From assembly GCF_014205115.1 (NCBI RefSeq), contig NZ_JACHMW010000001.1, forward strand, positions 1,302,001-1,366,000: a stretch of 64,000 bases of DNA, read 5' to 3'. How positions within the stretch are numbered: the first letter of the stretch is position 1; each line of letters opens with the position of its first letter. This stretch comes from Micrococcus endophyticus. GTDB lineage: Bacteria > Actinomycetota > Actinomycetes > Actinomycetales > Micrococcaceae. Positions 53,303 through 63,912 of this stretch are shown here, in pieces. A program made the translations under genes and the position numbers. Below the pieces are notes generated by a model. The model did no database searches. It saw only the letters and a list, made by a program, of their open reading frames with translations, and had not been told where the DNA came from.

Positions 53303-56300
53303 CCGTGTCCATCTCCAAGATGTCCATCGACTACTACCTGGACTCCGTGGCCACCGGTGACCGGTCCGTGTCCGCGGACGGGGCGGCCACCGCCCGCCGT
53401 GACCTGACCGCCTACTACACCGAGTCCGGCGCCCCGCCCGGGGTCTGGCTTGGCCGTGGCCTGTCCGGCATCTCCCTGACCGCCGGACAGACCGTGGACA
53501 AGTCCGACGCCGTGGCCATCTTCGAGGAGGCCAAGGACCCGGCCACGGACACCCCGCTTGGCCGCGCCCCGATCAAGGAGAAGGCCGCGCCCGAGGGGGC
53601 GACCACCCCGGCCGGCCGGACGGCCAAGGCCACCCGCAAGCCCGTGGCCGGCTTCGACCTGACCTTCTCCGTGCCCAAGTCCGTGTCCACGCTCTGGGCC
53701 ATGGCCGGCCCCTCTCTGCAGGGCCAGATCCAGGCCGCGCACCACCAGGCCATGAACGAGGCCCTGGCCTGGCTGGAGGACAACGTAATCCAGTCCCGCG
53801 CCGGCCACGCGGGCGTGGCCCACGTGCCCGTGACCGGGCTGGTGGCCAGCGCCTTCGACCACTGGGACTCCCGCGCCGGTGACCCCCAGCTGCACACCCA
53901 CGTCGTGGTCTCCAACCGGGTCCAGCGCCTGATGGACGGCCAGTGGGCCACCCTGGACTCGTACACGCTGCACCCACGTCGTGGCCGTGTCCGAGAAGTA
54001 CAACGCGCTGCTGTTCGACCGGCTCCACGGACAGATCAACGCCCTGCCCGAGTCCCGCAACGCCGCCGAATCCGCCGCCCTGGAGCAGCTGCTGTCCGGT
54101 CAGGAGCTGGACACGGACACGGTCCAGGACATCGGTGGCCACCGCGTGGAGCTGGCCGGCGTTCCGGACAGCCTCATCGGGGAGTTCTCCACCCGGTCAC
54201 GGTTGATCGAGGCCCGCGTGGACGAACTGATCGCCCAGTGGCAGGACGGGCACGAGGGCACCCGCCCGTCCAAGGCCGAGGTGTTGCGTCTGCGTCAGCA
54301 GGCCACCCTGGAGACCCGTACCCCCAAGGCCGAGGCCACCGAGACGCTGGCCGAGAAGATGGTCGGCTGGCGTGACCGCGCCGTGGCCGGTGGCCACGAC
54401 CCCTCGGACATCGTGTCCGCCGCTCTCGGACATGACCGGCGCACCGTGACCGCTGACCAGCTGACCGGACAGGCGCAGCAGGCCATGGCCGCCTGGGTCC
54501 TGGCTGACGCCTCCATTCGCCGGACCACGTTCACCCGCGCCAACGTCCTGGCCTCGGCCGAGCGGGTGCTCGCTCTCGTGCGCTTCCCCACCGCCCAGGA
54601 GCGCCACGACGCCGCCGACGCCCTCGTGGAGAAGGCCCTGGAGCAGGCCGTGGCCATGACCCCGGACAGGATGACCGCCCCGCCGGACTTCGATCCCGTG
54701 CTGTCCGCCCCGCGTGACCGCTCCGGTCTGGACCACCAGCGCACCGACGGGCGCTGGACCACGCAGCAGGTCATGGCCGACGAGGACTACCTGATGTCCC
54801 GTGTCCGGGCCACGGACGCCCCCACCCTGGCCACGGACACGCTGTCCGGCCAGGTGGCCGCCGTGACCACCGCCTCCGGTCACCCGCTCTCGGCCGACCA
54901 GGCCCGCGCCACCAAGCATGTGCTCTCCTCCCCAGCCGGGCTCGACGCGATCATCGGCCCGGCCGGCACGGGCAAGACCACCACCATGGCCGCCGTCGCC
55001 ACGCTGTGGGCCGCCCAGCACGGGGAGGGCTCCGTCGTCGGTCTGGCCCCCTCCGCCGTCGCCGCCGGCGTGCTCGGGGACGAACTCGGCGTGCCCACCG
55101 AGAACACCGCCAAGTGGCTGTGGGAGTCCGTGGGCAACGGAGCCGCCGCCCGCGCCCAGCGCGTGACCCAGCTCCAGGCCCGCCTGACCGAGCTGTGGGA
55201 GCAGCCCGACACCGAGGCCCGCACCCGCGCGCTGAACCGCGCCACCGCCCGCCTGGCCCAGGAGCACGCCGAGCAGGCCCGCTACACGCTCCGCCCCGGC
55301 CAGCTGCTGATCGTGGACGAGGCCTCCATGGTGGGCACCGCCCCCCTGGCCGAACTGGCGCGTCAGGCCGACGCCGCCGGGGCCAAGGTGCTGCTCGTCG
55401 GAGATCCCGCCCAGCTCGAAGCCGTGGAGGCCGGCGGATTCCTGGGTTGGATGGACCGCGCGGAGGACGTGGACGTGGCCCGCCTAGACCAGGTCTGGCG
55501 CTTCCGCAACGAGTGGGAGCGCAAGGCGTCCCTGCGCCTGCGCACCGGCGACAAGGACGTGCTCGAGACCTACGACGAGCAGGGCCGGCTCCACGGCGAC
55601 CCGAAGCAGGACGCAGCGGACACCGCCTACCGCGCCTGGCTCAACGACAAGCGTGAGGGCTTGTCCACGATCCTCATCGCCTCGGACAACACGACCGTGG
55701 CCGACCTGAACACTCGCGCGCAGCTGGACCTGATCGAGGCCGGCCTGGTGGACATCGACACCACGGTCACCCTACGTTCCGAGGTTCGCGCCGGCGTCGG
55801 GGACGAGGTCCTGGCCCGACGCAACGACCGCTCCCTGCGCGATGACACCGGAGCGTTCATCGCCAATGGCACCCGCCTGACCCTGACCGGGATCAACCCC
55901 GACGGCTCGGCCCAGGCCACCAACGAGTCCACCGGCGGCACCGTCACCCTGGACGTGGACTACCTGGCCTCCTCCACCGAGCTGGGCTACGCCACTACCG
56001 CGCACCGCTCCCAGGGCGTCACCGTGGACACCGGGCACACCGTGGTGGAGGTCGGCCAATCCCGCGAGCTGTTCTACGTGGCCATGACTCGTGGTCGCAT
56101 GGCCAACCACGCCTACGTGGACCTGGAGGCGGACGACCACCCCTCACCGGACCAGTGGGACCTGCTCCACAAGACCCCCGGCGCGAACACCCCCGTGGGC
56201 GCTCTGAAGGCCGTGCTGGACCACTCCACCGCTGAGCGCGCCGCCCACGAGGTCTCCGCCGCCGAGCGCGCATGGGCCAACGATCTGGGCCGGCTGGTCC

Positions 56301-57034
56301 ACGAGTTCGAGTTCCTGGACTGGGCCGAGCGTGCCGAGCGCACCCACGCCTGGATCGACGCCGCCTACCCGGACCCGGCGGTGAACCAGGCCATGCGCGA
56401 CCCCGAGACCTGGAACCGTCTCGTGAAGGTAGACCCGGCCCGCACGTACACCGAGCCGCCGTCCGACGCGGACACCCCGGACACCGTGCTCACCCACTGC
56501 CAGGCCCCGCCGGCCGTGTCCGTGCTCGAGGCCCCGCCCGCCGCCGAGGACGCCCCACTCGCGGCCGCGCGCAACGAGGTCCGCGCTCACCTGTTCACCG
56601 AGCTGGACCACCGTGTGGCCGCCACCCGCGCCGAGCAGCCCGAGTGGCTGCTCCCCCTGGCCGAGCAGGGGGCCAGCGACGAGGACCTGCGTGCCGTGCT
56701 GCTCTGGCGTGCCGTCTCCAACCAGGACGACGCCGAGGAGGCCCTGGGCCGCGCCCCGGAGGACCGTTCCTCCCTGGCCCACCACTACCAGCGCGCCGAG
56801 GCCTGCGTGTCCCGGCTGATGCACGCCCCCGCGGACGAGCCCGCCCCGTCCCCCGAGCCCGGCGACGTCGAGGACACGCGCGCCCAGACCAGCGCGCAGG
56901 TCGCCGCCCTCACGGACGACGCCCTGGACTTCTCCTGGGTCAACGACCTGCCCGACGAGGCCGGCCACGACCAGCTCCCACCCCCGGCGTGGGAGCTGGA
57001 CCCCGAGGAGCCGGACTGGACCCCGTCCCGGTAG
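53299..57034 (+). pseudogene. MOBF (TrwC/TraA-like) relaxase-helicase, one frameshift
   Basis: A conjugative relaxase fused to a RecD-like helicase, about 1,245 residues if the shift is repaired. Relaxase: paired Tyr in SIDYYLDS (12-13) and LTAYYTES (39-40), FDLTFSVPKSVSTLWA, and the metal His cluster DPQLHTHVVVSNRVQ (about residue 199). The frame breaks at about 53,974: after SYTLH one base seems lost (CTGCAC-CCAC), and the right frame goes on as HVVAVSEKYNALLFDRLHGQINALP. Helicase: Walker A IIGPAGTGKTTTMAAV, LLIVDEASMVGTAPL, VLLVGDPAQLEAVEAGG, and the last motif TTAHRSQGVTVD with FYVAMTRGRMAN. If the shift is real, relaxase and helicase are made as separate pieces or not at all; it may also be a sequencing error. 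The element would then be defective or mobilisable only in trans. Confidence 0.82.
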
Positions 57035-57046
57035 CCCCACACACCA

Positions 57047-57083
57047 GACCGCCCCCCGCCGTCCAGGACGGCGGGGGGCGGTC
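57047..57083. terminator. Bidirectional terminator between relaxase and giant helicase
   Basis: Two perfect 18-base arms (GACCGCCCCCCGCCGTCC and complement) with one base between. It ends both convergent genes. Confidence 0.85.
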
Positions 57084-57108
57084 TCGCGTCCGGCTCAGGT
57101 CTGCCGGC

Positions 57109-60100
57109 TCAGATGCTCGGACCGGCCGTGCCCGGCTCACTGCGGTGCGTGCCGAACAGGTGCTCCAGGTCCTCGGGCCGCGCGGCCACCTCGTGACCAC
57201 GAGCCGTCCACGTCGCCGCGTCCGGCTGTCCGGCCATGCTCGCGCACTGACCGCTTCGCTCGGTCACCTGGCCGGTCACGGACACCGTGTCCGGGCGCGG
57301 CGTCGCATCCGGCGCACTGCCGGCCAGCCCGCGCCCCCCGAGCACCGCGGCCGCGTCGAATCCGTCCTCGACCTCCCAGACGTGCCCGGAGTCTCGGGAG
57401 GTCACCTGGAACTGGCCGCCCGCCTCGTCTCGCAGGGTCAGCAGGGCCACCTCCTCCGTACCGCTGTACGCAGACCCGATGGTCCGGGAGTCCTGGGCGA
57501 TGACCGTCCCGATTTTCAGCCCGTCCGCCGCGCGCTCGGTGGCCACCCTGTCCACGGCCGTGTCCACCGCCAGTGTCCGGCCAACCCACTGGCTGTCCGG
57601 ACTGATCCGCCTAGCCGGACACGCCTTGACCGGCTGGCCGGCCCCGGCGGCCAGCGTGGCCAGCTCCGGCAACTCCAACGCCCCGCGTGTACGGCCCAGC
57701 ACGGTCACCATCGTCGTCTCCCGCCGACGGCACTCCTGCTTGGCCCCGTCCTGGTCGGCGTACACAATGTCCCGATTGCCACCGGATCCAGTCTTCAGGA
57801 TGGTCACGGGCACCTTGGCCGTGGCCGAGGTGTCCACGTCCGTGGCCATCACCGTGTCCCCGGCCCGCAGGTCTCCGACCTGCACGCTGCGCGTCTTGGC
57901 CACCCACAGCCTCTCGCGCTCGGCGTCCGAGAGCTGCACGGCCTCGCTGACCTGCCACCTCCGAGCGCCGGCCGCCGCCGACCCGCTCAGCCGCTCACGC
58001 GCGGCCCCCGTGTCCGGGGACACGGCCACCCGCCGCTCCCCGAATCCCGGGCGCATCCGCACGATGTCTCCGGCGTACCCGAATCCGGCGATGTCCTCCT
58101 GGAGCACCTGCCCGGGGACCAGCTCATCGGGCCACCGCGTGTACGCCCGCTCCGCGATCGCCTCCCGCCGAGCCTGCTCAGCCTCCGGGGTGGTCGCGTC
58201 GATCAAGATCACCGGCGACCCGTACCGCACGAACTGCTCGTTGCGGATCAGCGCCCCGGTGGAGGACTCGATCATGTTGCCCTCGGCGTCGATCCGGCCT
58301 TGCCGCACGGTCCCGTCCTCGTGCTCGCGCAGCACTTCCCCGTCGTACCCCAGCGCCATGCGCGGGTTGGGCACGATCCGGTCTCGGTCGAGGTCGGCCT
58401 GCATGGCTCGACGCTCGATCTCGTTCAGGCCCGACTCCCGCCGCACGACCATCCGGCCCCTGGACTGCAACTTGGCCGCCCCGAAGGCGTCCTTGGGGTC
58501 TCCGTCCACGGGCCAGGCCCACAGCTGACGCTGGTGGGCGCCCACGGACTTGTCCGTGTACCCCACGATGTAGAACCCCTTGTTGTACTCCCACACATCG
58601 CCCTCACGCGGCACAGTGTGGTGCCCAAGCAGTCCACGCTCGTTCAGCTGATCTGCCGTGTACTCGACCACTTCCGGACGCAGGGACTCGTCCACGTCGT
58701 CGCTCATCTCGGCCTCCAGCGCCGCGAGCTCACGCTGCTTGGCGACCAGTTCATCAGCCTGCTGGAACCGGCTCTCGGACAGCCCCTCCTGCATGGCCGG
58801 GATGGTCTCGGCCAACTGGTCCAGCTCGCGCTTGTCCTTGACCAGCTGGTTCGGCAGCTCGGCCACGAAGTTCTCCGCCGAGATGATCGAGCCCTGAGCA
58901 GAGACCTCACCGCCGAGCACCTGGGCCGCGGACCAGGCCCGGCGCACGCTCGGGGCCTGCATCGGCACCAGGTACACCTGCGAGGCGTGCCGGACCGTAC
59001 CCACCTCGACCCCGCCGAGGGTGCCCAACGGCTCCGGGTCGGTCGCGTCCAGGAAGTCGGTTCGGTCCGTGCGCGCCGCCTGCCGGCGCAGCTCGGCCAC
59101 CAGGACTTCCCCGGCCTCCCCACGGTTGCGGATCGTCTGTCCGTCCGTCGTCGTGAACGCGAACGCATCCCCTCCGGTGGGGATCACCTGCGCGGCCAGC
59201 CCGATCAGGGCGTCCTGCCGGCCGGCCAGGAACGCCTGCCGGGCCTCGTACCGGCCCAGCTCGACCCGCTGGGTGGCCCGCTGCTGGGACCAGGCGCTCT
59301 GCGCGCGGGTCAGCTGCTCCACGTCCATGCTCAGCGTGGCCAGTTGCTCGATGCGCGGGTCCCCGGAGAGCACCGCCGCGGCGGAGGCGCCGCTGACCTC
59401 CAGCCCGGCCACCACGTCCTCCATGGTTCGCCCGTTGTGCTGACCGGCCTTCACCTGGGCGATGAACGTGGCCTTGCGGGCGATCATGTCCCAGCTGTAG
59501 ACGTCGAAGGTCTGCTCGGTGGCCCAGGCGTAGATCGACACCTCGGGATTCTGGTTGCCCTGCCGGATGATCCGGCCCTCACGCTGCTCCAGGTCCGCCG
59601 GGCGCCAGGGAACGTCCATGTGGTGCAGGGCGATCGCGCGGGTCTGGATGTTCGTGCCGGTGCCCATCTTCTGGGTCGATCCGATGATCACGTTCACCCG
59701 CCCGTCCCGGCACTTCTCGAACAAGGCCGCCCGGGCCTCGTCCGTCTTGGCCTCGTGGATGAACGCCACCTTCTCCGAGTCCATCCCGCGCGCGGCCAGG
59801 TCCTCGCGCAGCTGGTCGTACACGTTCCAGGACCCGTCCTCGGTGGGCGTGGACTGGTCGCAGAACACGATCTGCAGAGCCCCGGTGGTCTCGGAGACCT
59901 CCCCGTTGGGCAGCCGGTACTCGGTGTCCTTGGTGCGCTCGTGGATGGTCATGATCTGCTCGGCCACCGCGCCCACACGTCCACCGTCCGGGTCCGCGTC
60001 CATGCCGACCAGGCGCGCATCCAGCGCCACCTTCCGCCCGTCGCCCACGATCACGAGCATGTTGTCCGCCCCCTTCGTCGGCGGCGTGTTCTTCACCGCC

Positions 60101-63100
60101 TCGATCCGCTCCTTCAGCTGGTTCACGTACTGGGCCACCTGCTCCGACGGCGGGCGGGCCATCAGGATCCGGTCCCCGGTGGCCACGGACGGCAGGGTCG
60201 TCTCCAGCCGATCCCGGAGCACCACGTCCGTGAACGCGGAGTTGATCGACAGCAGCTCGGGCACGTTCACGTACTCGGCCACCTTGATCACCTGCTGGTA
60301 GCCATCGCCGGTCACCGTGGGCCGCAGCTGGGGCTTGACCTTCGTGAACGCCTGACCCCAGGCAGTCACGGTGTCCACGCGAGCGGCCTCCAGCAGGTCC
60401 GGGCGCAGGTAGTGCTGCATCACCCACATCTCGGCCATGTTGTTGGCCACCGGGGTGCCCGTGGCGAACGTGGCCACCGCCGGAAGGTAGCCCGGGCCGG
60501 CCACGCCTGCCCGCTCCGCCGCCTCGGTCTTGACCTCGCGCAACGCGCGCAGCTTGAAGTCCAGGTCCATGGCCCGCTGGGACCCCGAGCACGCCAGCTC
60601 GGCCAGGTCCGAGGACCGGGCCAGGTTCTTGAACATGTGCGCCTCGTCCACCAGCAGGTAGTCGATGCCCGTCTCCTCGAACGTGACCCCCGGATCGGTG
60701 TTCGCCGCGATCTTCCCGTGCTGACGCTCCAGCGACTTCTTCGCCTTCTCCGACCGCTTCACCCAGCCTGCGTCCTGGTCCTGCCCGGCCGTGGCCGCCT
60801 CCAGCTCGTCCTGGGCCTGCTTGAGCCACTCGGCCTGCTTCACCGGGTCGATCTGGACCTTCTCGAACGTGGTCTGGGGCATGACCACCAGGTCCCAGTC
60901 CCCGGCCCCGACCTGCGCCATCCACTCCTGCCGGGCCGGGGCGGCCAGCCCCGTGGGCACCGCGATCACGTTCGCGTCCGGGTACCACTGCGTGGCCTCC
61001 GTGGCGATCTGGTCCACCAGGTGGTTCGGGACCACCATGCACGGCTTGGCCACGATCCCGGTGCGCTTGAGCTCCATCGCGGACATGATCATCGTTCCGG
61101 TCTTGCCTGCGCCCACCACATGGTCCAGCAGAACGGTCGGCTCGGACACTGCCCGGGCCACCGCCGCCCGCTGGTAGGAGTACGGGGTCATCGACTCGTT
61201 CAGCCCCGGCAGGGACAGCCGCGCACCGGCGCCCGAGTAGTCCGGGGCCACGTGAGCGTTGAAGGCGTCGTTGTAGAGCCCCTGCAACCGCTCCACGCGC
61301 GCCGGGTCCTGCATCATCCAGACCCCGAACTCAGCCCGGATCTCCTCGACCTTCGCCCGCGCGGCCGCCGTGGCCTTCTCGTCCTTGACCCGCTTGCCCT
61401 CCTCGAGCTCCACGGTCACGGTCACGGTCTTCATGTTCATCGCCGCGGTCATCAGCTGCGCCGGCGTGCGCTTCTCCACGCCCCACCGATACCGCACATC
61501 CGGGGCGACCCCACCCTTGGGGACCTCAATCTCCCAGGCGTCCGTGCCCGGATTCAGCCGCACCTGGCACTGGGCCTTCAACGTCTCCGAGACGAACTGC
61601 GCGTACACGTCCTCGGGCACCCACCGCACGCCCGGATTCACCGACACGTCCGCCAGCGCGATCTCCGCCGGGACCACGGCCTCCAGCGCGGCCACGTTCT
61701 CCCGGAACGCCGCGTCGGCCTGCGCGGCCTCCCGCGCCGCCGCGAGCTTGGCGCGCACGTTCCCGGACAGGTACGTCGTCTTGGGCACCAGCTCCTCAGT
61801 ACCGGGCACCTGGAACACCTCACCGGACATGCGCTCACGCGCCTGCGCCCGGTCCACGCCCAGCAGCTCAGCCACCCGGCCCACGTCCACGGTCCGGGAC
61901 TCGTCCATGCTGATGGCGATCGCGTCCTCCACGGACTCCGCCCGCTCCGGACGGGTCCGGTGCTGCACCACATCCCGGGTCATGATCGGCGCCGGCGTGG
62001 CCGAGTTCGTGGCCTCGTCGTACACCTCCAGCGACCGGATCAGCCCCAGCTTCGGGTCCCCGGCCAGGAACTCCAGGTGCTTCTGCTCCCGCTTCTTAAA
62101 CTCGGGTCGGGCCGCCTCCTCCTGCCACTCGGCCGCGAGGTCCTCCGGCACGGGCACGTCCTCCGGCGCGACGTCGCCGTCCTGCGGCAGACTGTCCCGC
62201 CACTCGGCCTCCACATCGCGCAGGTACGCGGCACGGTCCGCCTTCGACGGCGGCCCGTACTTGTCCTGGCCGCGGGAGATCGGCCCGTGGTAGCCCACGT
62301 AGGACTCCCACAGCCCACGCAGCTCCCCGCGCAGCTGCTCCCGTTCGGCCTCGGGCGCACCCGTGCGCTGAGCGGCCAGCACCTCCGTGGCCTTGTCCCG
62401 CATGGCCAGCAACGACTTCGCCTGCCCGAACAGGGGACGGGCGATCTTCACCCGCTCCCACGTCAACCCCGCCCGGTACTGCTCGAACCAGCCCCCCGCG
62501 TTGTGCCGCACATGGCCGATCTGAGCCTCGGGCTCCGGGGCGAACCGCAGGCCAGGGCTTGTGTCGACCGCCACCCCCTCAGCCACCTCGGGGGCGTAGG
62601 ACAGCGCACTGGACCCACCGAACCGCGCGTCGAGCATCTGCTCGGTCAGCAGCACCTCCACCTGCTCGGCCACGTTCACGTCCGCCTCAGCCCTGACCGC
62701 GTAGGTCGGCCCGAACGCGCTGCTGGCGTAGCCGGCCTCTCCGACCACCCGCTCGGGGTGGTCCTTGAACCACTTCGAGTAGTTGACCTCGTGCTCGTTG
62801 CCCTCCGGGTCCCTCACCGCCAGGGTGTCCGCCTCTACCCATCCGGCCACGCGGTCTTGGTCCACCTTCTCGGTGGGCTTGCGCCGGCGGAACACGAGCA
62901 CGTCCGTCTTCACGTCCGTGCCGGCCGAGGCCGCCATGGCCCCGTTGGGCAGACGCACCGCGCCCACCAGGTCGGCGTACCGGGCCATCTCCCGCCGCGC
63001 GGTCTCGCGCTTGGCGTCCATCGTGTGCGTGGAGGTCATCACGGCCACGCACCCGCCCGGGGCGGTCAGCCGCAGCGACTTCAGGATGAAGTGGTTGTGG

Positions 63101-63912
63101 ATCGAGTGGCCCTGCCCGTTGTGGGTCTTGTCCACCACCGAGTAGCGCCCGAAGGGCACGTTGCCCACCGCCGCGGAGAACGAGTTCTCCGGGAACATGG
63201 TCTTCTCGAATCCGGCCGACATCACCTGCTGGTCGGGGTGCAGGTACGCGGCTACCCGGGCCGTCGTCTCATCCAGCTCCACACCGACCATCTGCGCCCC
63301 GTCCGGGGCGGCGCCCATGAACTCCCCGGACCCGCACCCCGGCTCCAGCACCGGCCCGTCCTCGAAGCCGGCCGACTCCAGCGCCGACCACATCGCGGCC
63401 GCGACCGCCGGGTCCGTGTAGTGCGCGTTCAGCGTCGTGGCCCTCGCCTGGGACCAGCCAACCGGACCCAGCAGCTCCCGCACCCGCTCCCGGTCCTGGG
63501 TGGACACGCGCTCGTCCGCCTCGTCGAACACGAACGGCAGCGCCCCCCACGCCGACCACCCGGCCAGCGTCTGCTGCTCGGCCTCGGTGGCCGGCCGCGC
63601 CTCCTGCTCCAGCGTGGCCAGCACCTCCAGGGCGGCCACGTTCGCGGTCAGCCTGTCCTGCCACCTGGCCGGACGCCGCGAGCCCCCTGTCCACGGCTGG
63701 CCACCGGCGGTCACCACCCCGGGCCTGGCCGTGTCCGTGTCCGCCCCGCTGTCCGCCGCCTCCGGGGCGGCCACGCCCGTGTCCGGGCCGCTGACCTGGG
63801 CCGATGTCGTGGTGTCCGGGGTCGTGTCCGCCTCGATGTCCGCCAGCGCCTGCTGGTCGGCCACGCTGTCCGGCTCGTACGGAAGCCCGCCGGCCAACAC
63901 CCGGGCGGTCAT
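57109..63912 (-). CDS. Giant N6-methyltransferase plus superfamily 2 helicase protein (5' end possibly beyond window)
   Basis: A single chain of at least 2,267 residues. Residues 1-85 are low-complexity. The methyltransferase part follows: ATTLNAHYTDPAVAAAMW, SAM motif I GPVLEPGCGSGEFMG (about 186-200), VGVELDE, and the catalytic motif IV as GNVPFGRY (about 250-257) instead of NPPY. The next several hundred residues contain no motif I know. Helicase: DHVVGAGKTGTMIMSA (Walker A, about 930), YLLVDEAHMFKNL (DEAH, about 1087), ATFATGTPVANNMAEMW, and IGSTQKMGTGTNIQTRAIALHHMDVPWRPADLEQREGRIIRQGNQN (about 1410-1450). The C-terminal 800 residues have a coiled coil (about 1690-1740) and beta-rich modules. 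Such GNVPFG methylase-helicases occur on conjugative elements and plasmids of Gram-positive bacteria; they resemble phage DarB-type antirestriction proteins, but their role is mostly unproven. The frame is open to the right edge, so the true start may lie outside. Confidence 0.85.
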   Translation of the reverse strand: MTARVLAGGLPYEPDSVADQQALADIEADTTPDTTTSAQVSGPDTGVAAPEAADSGADTDTARPGVVTAGGQPWTGGSRRPARWQDRLTANVAALEVLATLEQEARPATEAEQQTLAGWSAWGALPFVFDEADERVSTQDRERVRELLGPVGWSQARATTLNAHYTDPAVAAAMWSALESAGFEDGPVLEPGCGSGEFMGAAPDGAQMVGVELDETTARVAAYLHPDQQVMSAGFEKTMFPENSFSAAVGNVPFGRYSVVDKTHNGQGHSIHNHFILKSLRLTAPGGCVAVMTSTHTMDAKRETARREMARYADLVGAVRLPNGAMAASAGTDVKTDVLVFRRRKPTEKVDQDRVAGWVEADTLAVRDPEGNEHEVNYSKWFKDHPERVVGEAGYASSAFGPTYAVRAEADVNVAEQVEVLLTEQMLDARFGGSSALSYAPEVAEGVAVDTSPGLRFAPEPEAQIGHVRHNAGGWFEQYRAGLTWERVKIARPLFGQAKSLLAMRDKATEVLAAQRTGAPEAEREQLRGELRGLWESYVGYHGPISRGQDKYGPPSKADRAAYLRDVEAEWRDSLPQDGDVAPEDVPVPEDLAAEWQEEAARPEFKKREQKHLEFLAGDPKLGLIRSLEVYDEATNSATPAPIMTRDVVQHRTRPERAESVEDAIAISMDESRTVDVGRVAELLGVDRAQARERMSGEVFQVPGTEELVPKTTYLSGNVRAKLAAAREAAQADAAFRENVAALEAVVPAEIALADVSVNPGVRWVPEDVYAQFVSETLKAQCQVRLNPGTDAWEIEVPKGGVAPDVRYRWGVEKRTPAQLMTAAMNMKTVTVTVELEEGKRVKDEKATAAARAKVEEIRAEFGVWMMQDPARVERLQGLYNDAFNAHVAPDYSGAGARLSLPGLNESMTPYSYQRAAVARAVSEPTVLLDHVVGAGKTGTMIMSAMELKRTGIVAKPCMVVPNHLVDQIATEATQWYPDANVIAVPTGLAAPARQEWMAQVGAGDWDLVVMPQTTFEKVQIDPVKQAEWLKQAQDELEAATAGQDQDAGWVKRSEKAKKSLERQHGKIAANTDPGVTFEETGIDYLLVDEAHMFKNLARSSDLAELACSGSQRAMDLDFKLRALREVKTEAAERAGVAGPGYLPAVATFATGTPVANNMAEMWVMQHYLRPDLLEAARVDTVTAWGQAFTKVKPQLRPTVTGDGYQQVIKVAEYVNVPELLSINSAFTDVVLRDRLETTLPSVATGDRILMARPPSEQVAQYVNQLKERIEAVKNTPPTKGADNMLVIVGDGRKVALDARLVGMDADPDGGRVGAVAEQIMTIHERTKDTEYRLPNGEVSETTGALQIVFCDQSTPTEDGSWNVYDQLREDLAARGMDSEKVAFIHEAKTDEARAALFEKCRDGRVNVIIGSTQKMGTGTNIQTRAIALHHMDVPWRPADLEQREGRIIRQGNQNPEVSIYAWATEQTFDVYSWDMIARKATFIAQVKAGQHNGRTMEDVVAGLEVSGASAAAVLSGDPRIEQLATLSMDVEQLTRAQSAWSQQRATQRVELGRYEARQAFLAGRQDALIGLAAQVIPTGGDAFAFTTTDGQTIRNRGEAGEVLVAELRRQAARTDRTDFLDATDPEPLGTLGGVEVGTVRHASQVYLVPMQAPSVRRAWSAAQVLGGEVSAQGSIISAENFVAELPNQLVKDKRELDQLAETIPAMQEGLSESRFQQADELVAKQRELAALEAEMSDDVDESLRPEVVEYTADQLNERGLLGHHTVPREGDVWEYNKGFYIVGYTDKSVGAHQRQLWAWPVDGDPKDAFGAAKLQSRGRMVVRRESGLNEIERRAMQADLDRDRIVPNPRMALGYDGEVLREHEDGTVRQGRIDAEGNMIESSTGALIRNEQFVRYGSPVILIDATTPEAEQARREAIAERAYTRWPDELVPGQVLQEDIAGFGYAGDIVRMRPGFGERRVAVSPDTGAARERLSGSAAAGARRWQVSEAVQLSDAERERLWVAKTRSVQVGDLRAGDTVMATDVDTSATAKVPVTILKTGSGGNRDIVYADQDGAKQECRRRETTMVTVLGRTRGALELPELATLAAGAGQPVKACPARRISPDSQWVGRTLAVDTAVDRVATERAADGLKIGTVIAQDSRTIGSAYSGTEEVALLTLRDEAGGQFQVTSRDSGHVWEVEDGFDAAAVLGGRGLAGSAPDATPRPDTVSVTGQVTERSGQCASMAGQPDAATWTARGHEVAARPEDLEHLFGTHRSEPGTAGPSI

